This document shows, one piece after another, positions 59,598-64,000 of a DNA stretch of 64,000 nucleotides. The stretch lies in assembly GCA_015178975.1 (NCBI GenBank), contig WHVD01000016.1:992001-1056000 (forward strand), written 5' to 3'. The notes beneath the pieces were generated by a model. The model saw only the letters and a list, made by a program, of their open reading frames with translations, was not told the DNA's origin and searched no databases. Position 1 is the stretch's first letter, and each line of letters begins with the position of its first letter. The DNA is from Hysterangium stoloniferum (Eukaryota; Basidiomycota; Agaricomycetes; Hysterangiales; Hysterangiaceae). The translations under genes were made by a program, and so were the position numbers.

Positions 59598-60345
59598 TTA
59601 GTACTTGGTATAGCCACACTTTGCCTTTAATACATCTGCAACCCTCCTAGGCATACTTTCAATCAAATCCTGGCACACCTTTGCATCAACCTTGTACCAT
59701 TCCTCCACCACCCTCTCCCACCTCTCCCAAAGCTCTTCCATCCCCTGGGGTGCATTATCATATCCTGCCAACCTCCTCTTCAGGTGATTCCATAAGTGTT
59801 CAATGGGATTCAGGTCAGGAGACTGTGCTGGCCATGAGAGAACCCTGAAACCATTTTCTTGAAACCAATTCTGGGCCTTCTTGCAGGTATGCTTGGGGTC
59901 ATTATCCTGCTGGAAGATGACATCATCTGCAGATTTACCATAATCCCTGAGGTTGGCTTGCAAATCATGCTCCAGAATCTGTATGTAGAGATCCCCATCC
60001 ATCCTTCCATCAATCCTGCATGCATAACCCCCCCAGCCTGTCACTCAAGTCCTCCCCTGCCTTTTTCCACACCCACTTCCTACCATCTGACCCCAGCCTA
60101 TTGATTCTTGTCTCATCAGACCACACCACCTTCTTCCAGTCCTCCACAGTCCAATCCTGATGTGCCAAAGCAAAGTCCATCCTCTCCTTCCTATGCTTCT
60201 TAGAAAGAAGAGGCCTTTTCTTCTTGACCACAGGCTTTATCCCAGCTGCCTTGAGTCCACAACATACTGTTTGAGGATTGAGTGACTGGTTGGTGATAGT
60301 GCAAAGTGCCTTTGTTGCATCTACAGCTGTATCAGCCTTCTGACA
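59598..60345 (-). pseudogene. Tc1/mariner transposase, broken
   Basis: On the minus strand the first part reads through AALNPQTVCCGLKAAG-like helix-turn-helix sequence, KHRKERMDFALAHQDW and VVWSDETRINRLGSDGRKW (first catalytic Asp). The reading frame then changes near 60,040, with loss of about 25-30 residues of the core. It resumes with YACRIDGRMDGDLY, VIFQQDNDPKHT (second Asp) and SPDLNPIEHLWNHLKRRL (Glu), and ends GYTKY. The extreme N-terminus is missing: at about 60,343 the sequence switches to unit tail. The deletion makes it non-functional. Family knowledge: cut-and-paste transposase with TA target. Confidence 0.88.
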
Positions 60346-60580
60346 GTGTACATAATTTGGCTTTGTTGGAAGAAAATATCCCAACAAATACCCAAATGAG
60401 ATGTCTGCATAATCTGCATTGCCATGATGGCAGCAACCACTTCTCTCTTCTTTGGGAGTTATATTTTTGGGGATACTGTCATCCCACTTTGTAGTTAAAT
60501 CGGAATTTTTGCTGCTGGATAGTCACACATTTAGATCAAAAGACTTTTACTTTAGCATTAATCCATTATAAATGTATAGT
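60343..60580 (+). repeat. Remnant of a unit tail before unit 4
   Basis: Matches the last 240 bp of units 1 and 2 (25,970-26,206 and 40,080-40,317). It shows that unit 4 once followed another unit directly, as in the rest of the array. The junction with the Tc1 relic falls at TGACAGTGTAC, shared by both sides. Confidence 0.85.
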
Positions 60581-62236
60581 CTGAGTATTCAAATATAAAT
60601 ATAAATATAAATTCGAACATCACTTAGAATTTCACTCCATCAACAACCTGAACTGACTTGACTGGTCATGAATGCAGGTCAGGGATACCCTCCAAACCAT
60701 GGGATTAATATTCTGTCTGTTTGTCGGATGCACTCTCAGATCGGACCTAATGCCCACAACTTCTGAGTACTAGCCTTTTCCACCTTTCTAATGTGTCACA
60801 ATTCTCGTCGTGAAGGGGTATACATACTTCAAACCCCATGGCAAGTGGCAAGGCCAGTGGCAGTATGGATGACATTCCGCATGCAAAAGGAATGGCTTGC
60901 TTGCGGCTGCTGATTAATTACAGTAAGTCCGTTTTAGACAGAAAACACGACTGGCGGACGAAGAACAAAATGCAACGATACAAGAGGGATGCGAGGACTG
61001 GCATGATATATCTCATTGAGCATCAGGTGAAGAGACGATTTCCATAGTAAGCATATGTATGCTAAGAGAATACACTTCTACAGCTAGACACAGTACTGTT
61101 TACGGGGAAGTAATATTAGAGTCGATTGTGTTTGTGAGGCACGGCTCTACAGTGTGCTCATCGATGACGCCCATGAGCGACAGGTACATAATCGATCCTC
61201 TGACTGCTTTTCCACCATAAATTACAATTGAAGCGAAGGTTGATGTCAAAGTGGCCATGAAACTATAGTGGTGAGGGACTTCCGGTTCACGTCAAATAAA
61301 AACATCGATATGTCAATACATGAGCCATTCCCTAGTGTGTAGTAGATATATAGGTATAAGAGGAGTAGCAGATACATGAGGGAAATCAAACCTTAGCGAG
61401 AAACGTTGTGTTGCAACGCCTTCCGAATGTGGTGGGGCTTAGTCAGCGTGGGAGGGCACAACACACCATTTGGCTTCCTCTGAACGATGACGAATGACGC
61501 TGCTGCTTAGCCCTGTTGAAGAAACTGAGGTCACGAAATCTAGGCTGTATACTCCCAAGAATTGCATTGCTTATACATCGATTCGGAAACTTTAAAACCC
61601 ACTAGGATATACAACGGGAGCAATTTTTTGTTCAATAGCAAGTGTCAGTTTCAGATTAGCGATACAATTTGAAATCAATGCAGCGACGATGTGTCGCTGT
61701 GTCCACTGTCAATTGGCAACCCGAACACAATCGGGGTCTCCTCAATGTGTTTGTTTGTTCGGTCCTCCTTCCATTCCAATACCTACCTCTGGGGAATCAT
61801 CCTGTGACGTCTACTGCGATACTTTTCTTCCCAAACCACATCCAATTTTATTTATATCTTTTGGAGCTTGCTCATTATATCCTGATGTCGTACCCAATAT
61901 TTATACAGCTCTTGCGCATGATTTCTCATTTTGGCGGACTATGTTCGGACCAACCGCCGCTGTGACACGTTAAGGATCGTCTCTGCTCATTGCGCTGATG
62001 CTCTACCTGTCATTTTCCTTGTATTGGATGATATTGTGACACTAGCACTGGGTGATGTAAGTCACATGAAGTTGGAGAACAAGGTTTCAGCCTTTTTTTT
62101 TCTATTTCCTACCAATCTTCGAAAATATCAAATATGATCATTATTCTCAGGAGTTTTCGGGGACTCTTCTGAAACTTTGATTCGCCTTGTCATCTGGTCT
62201 TCAATAGAAATTGTGACGGCTTCGACCCTTAAAGAG
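60581..62236 (+). other. Unit 4 head, no accepted gene
   Basis: Same as the unit 2 head; uninterrupted at the site where unit 3 carries the foldback element (near 61,440). Confidence 0.4.
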
Positions 62237-62244
62237 TATAAAAG
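62237..62244 (+). promoter_or_regulatory. TATA box of the amplified gene, unit 4
   Basis: TATAAAAG lies 90 bp before the ATG. Confidence 0.65.
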
Positions 62245-62333
62245 GGATGTTAGGCGTCTACGGAGCTCCGCTCTTTGTCTTTTCACCACCACCCACCATC
62301 GATTTCCGCCAGCCTCATACCCAAGCACTCAAG

Positions 62334-63483
62334 ATGTCTGCACTCGATCTAGGATCCATTTCGTCCTCTTTTCCTCAGCACCTTGCCTCACCCAAGGGAC
62401 GCCCGTTCCGCAAGACGCGTGTGGTGAAGGATATCACCACCAAATACCCTGACGTCGATCAGGCTCTGATTGAGAGTGTACGTCGTCAAATGATATCTCA
62501 TATACGTTCGCTCATACCCTCCATCAGTTTGTGACTGATTTTGACAACATGCATTTGTAAGGTTCACTCGTACTTAACCATATATATATCACTGACGCTA
62601 CCTGCTATATATAGGGCCGCGTCCTCTCAGTCTTGCATTGATGCAGTAAGCGCTAGTCGACATTGCAGTACACTCATTTATCTCACCAATGTCCTCTCTC
62701 ACAGTGCATTACCAAGTTGAAGACGCTCAATTTGTCCGTTTCCCATTCTCCTCACTAGTCACGTTTCTATGCTAATGACTCTGCACCCATTTCAGGATTA
62801 CGGAGAGAGACTCCGATACGGACGACTCCTACGATAGGAGAACCCGATCGCGCAATGGAAGAAACACGCAGGCCCGTCAGAAGCTCGCCCCCTACCAAAA
62901 GCGAGCTTCTCGTTCTAAATCACCACCTGCCGGCACGGACGCCGAAAGTACCGATCACAAGATCGTCAGCTCTAGGTGGGGACGTGATGCTGCCGCGTCT
63001 GCGAAAGTAATGTGTTTTATTAAGACTAATCTATGACTGTCTGTTGATTATTGTCATCAGTCTCCTGACGCAACGGGTCCCTTCCTCGCCTACCGTCGCT
63101 CTCCTGTCACCAGGCCCATCAATGACCCCGTCCTCTCCTGCAACGGACGACCGCTCGCGGTGTTGGAGTCTCTCAGTCGGAATACCATGACCGCCACGGA
63201 GGGCGAATATGTCGATACCCCGTACCCCGATATCAACTGCCGCCTTCGCCCCGCTGTGTGGTCTTCTAAGGACTACTATCCATCGTCTGACACTAGTTTG
63301 AACTACAGCGACTCCGACTTCGACTCGGGCTCGTTCATGGGCAATGATGATGTGGAGATGGATGACAATGGAATGAATCGGCAAGATCCCGCCCTCTCTT
63401 ACAATGGCCCGTGTTACCTTCCTGCGTTTGAGCAGTATCTTGGACTTGCTGCGAGGATGAAGGGGTTGTGGCTTGGAGACTAG
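62334..63483 (+). CDS. Amplified gene of unknown function, unit 4 copy
   Basis: Exons 62334-62477, 62631-62645, 62705-62733, 62796-63006 and 63061-63483 give 273 residues, very close to the unit 1 and 2 copies. Differences include Phe for Leu at SSFPQH, Gln for Lys in PYQKRAS (shared with unit 3), SDF for SDS in the acidic serine run, and FEQ for FEK near the end. Intron 3 has GTCCGT as in units 1 and 2. Four open copies with conserved borders favour a genuine gene. Function unknown. Confidence 0.72.
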
Positions 63484-64000
63484 TTTCCTCCCACACTGTT
63501 TCCAGCCGTGTTTTGTCTGGCTTATGTGAACCGTCTTATTTATCCTCACCACTATGCCGTCCCTTTTATTGTTTTGGTTTTGGTTTATGATCTTACTTCT
63601 TGGATCGTCTTTTTGTCTGCGGATTTCAGATCTTGTCTCAATCGATTTTTACATCACTAAATGGTGTTTGATCGGCCCGTCTGGCTCTCTGGTAAGTTTT
63701 TGCCTACATATTTTAGTTGATAAACTGAAGGTCGGTCTCTCAATAGCTTATCAACCCCTCAAATGGTTACATGATTGCATGCGGCAGCGATATTGTGGAT
63801 ATCGCTGCCCGATCATTTAGTGTTTCTTACGGTGAGCTCAATCAGTTGCATTGCATCGTCGGCAGTATTTAATTCAGATTTCCACAAAAGGATAATTCCT
63901 TTTGAAATCTCATTTGAGTATTAGCTGAATTTATCCATGGACGCTATTTTGCATGCCTGTTGCCGTTTGCGGATTGCAGTGATATCTGTAAAGGTACACT
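63484..64000 (+). other. 3' flank of the amplified gene, unit 4
   Basis: Collinear with the other units; no coding region accepted. The unit continues past the window. Confidence 0.4.

Larger units (their letters stand above)
60581..64000 (+). repeat. Tandem unit 4 (cut by window end)
   Basis: Starts CTGAGTATTCAAAT and is collinear with units 1 and 2 up to the window edge. Shares the 51-bp head deletion with unit 2, but some small variants with unit 3 (GACGCTGCTG, CACGAAATCTAGG). Confidence 0.9.

Overview
The window is genomic DNA of a filamentous basidiomycete, most likely an agaricomycete. The evidence is spliceosomal introns of about 50-100 nt with GT..AG borders, a pepsin-like protease gene with five short introns, a zinc-finger/alpha-kinase gene of a kind known from mushrooms, and chromodomain Gypsy, Copia and Tc1 elements. 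I found no rRNA, tRNA, CRISPR array or bacterial-type gene.

Layout. Bases 1-8,060 are gene-poor: short hairpins, LTR relics and a decayed Copia element (4,730-7,088). The only clearly intact host gene is a membrane-anchored aspartic protease on the minus strand (8,440-10,395). From 11,191 to the end the window is dominated by a tandem array of a roughly 14-15 kb unit. Unit 1 is 11,191-26,206, unit 2 is 26,207-40,317, unit 3 starts at 40,318, and unit 4 is 60,581-64,000 (cut by the window edge) with 240 bp of a preceding unit's tail in front of it. The head of each unit carries a five-exon gene of unknown function (four copies) behind a conserved TATA box. The rest of each unit is layered transposon debris.

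The paralogous units act as filled and empty sites for each other, so insertions can be dated relative to the duplication. Unit 3 is split by a 687-bp foldback element (TA duplication), which was itself split by a Gypsy element of the chromodomain type (GGTGT duplication). Between unit 3 and unit 4 lies a roughly 5-kb DNA transposon (51,033-56,082) with about 120-bp terminal inverted repeats. It holds a DDE transposase gene and, facing it, an alpha-kinase gene with N-terminal CxxC fingers. A decayed Copia pol region and a broken Tc1 transposase follow, and then unit 4.

The observations most worth a second look are the alpha-kinase carried inside a transposon, and the amplified gene family. 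In one member of that family the last exon has diverged strongly while its introns have not, and every coding length change is a multiple of three. Gene and transposon identities rest on motif recognition by eye; no database search was run.
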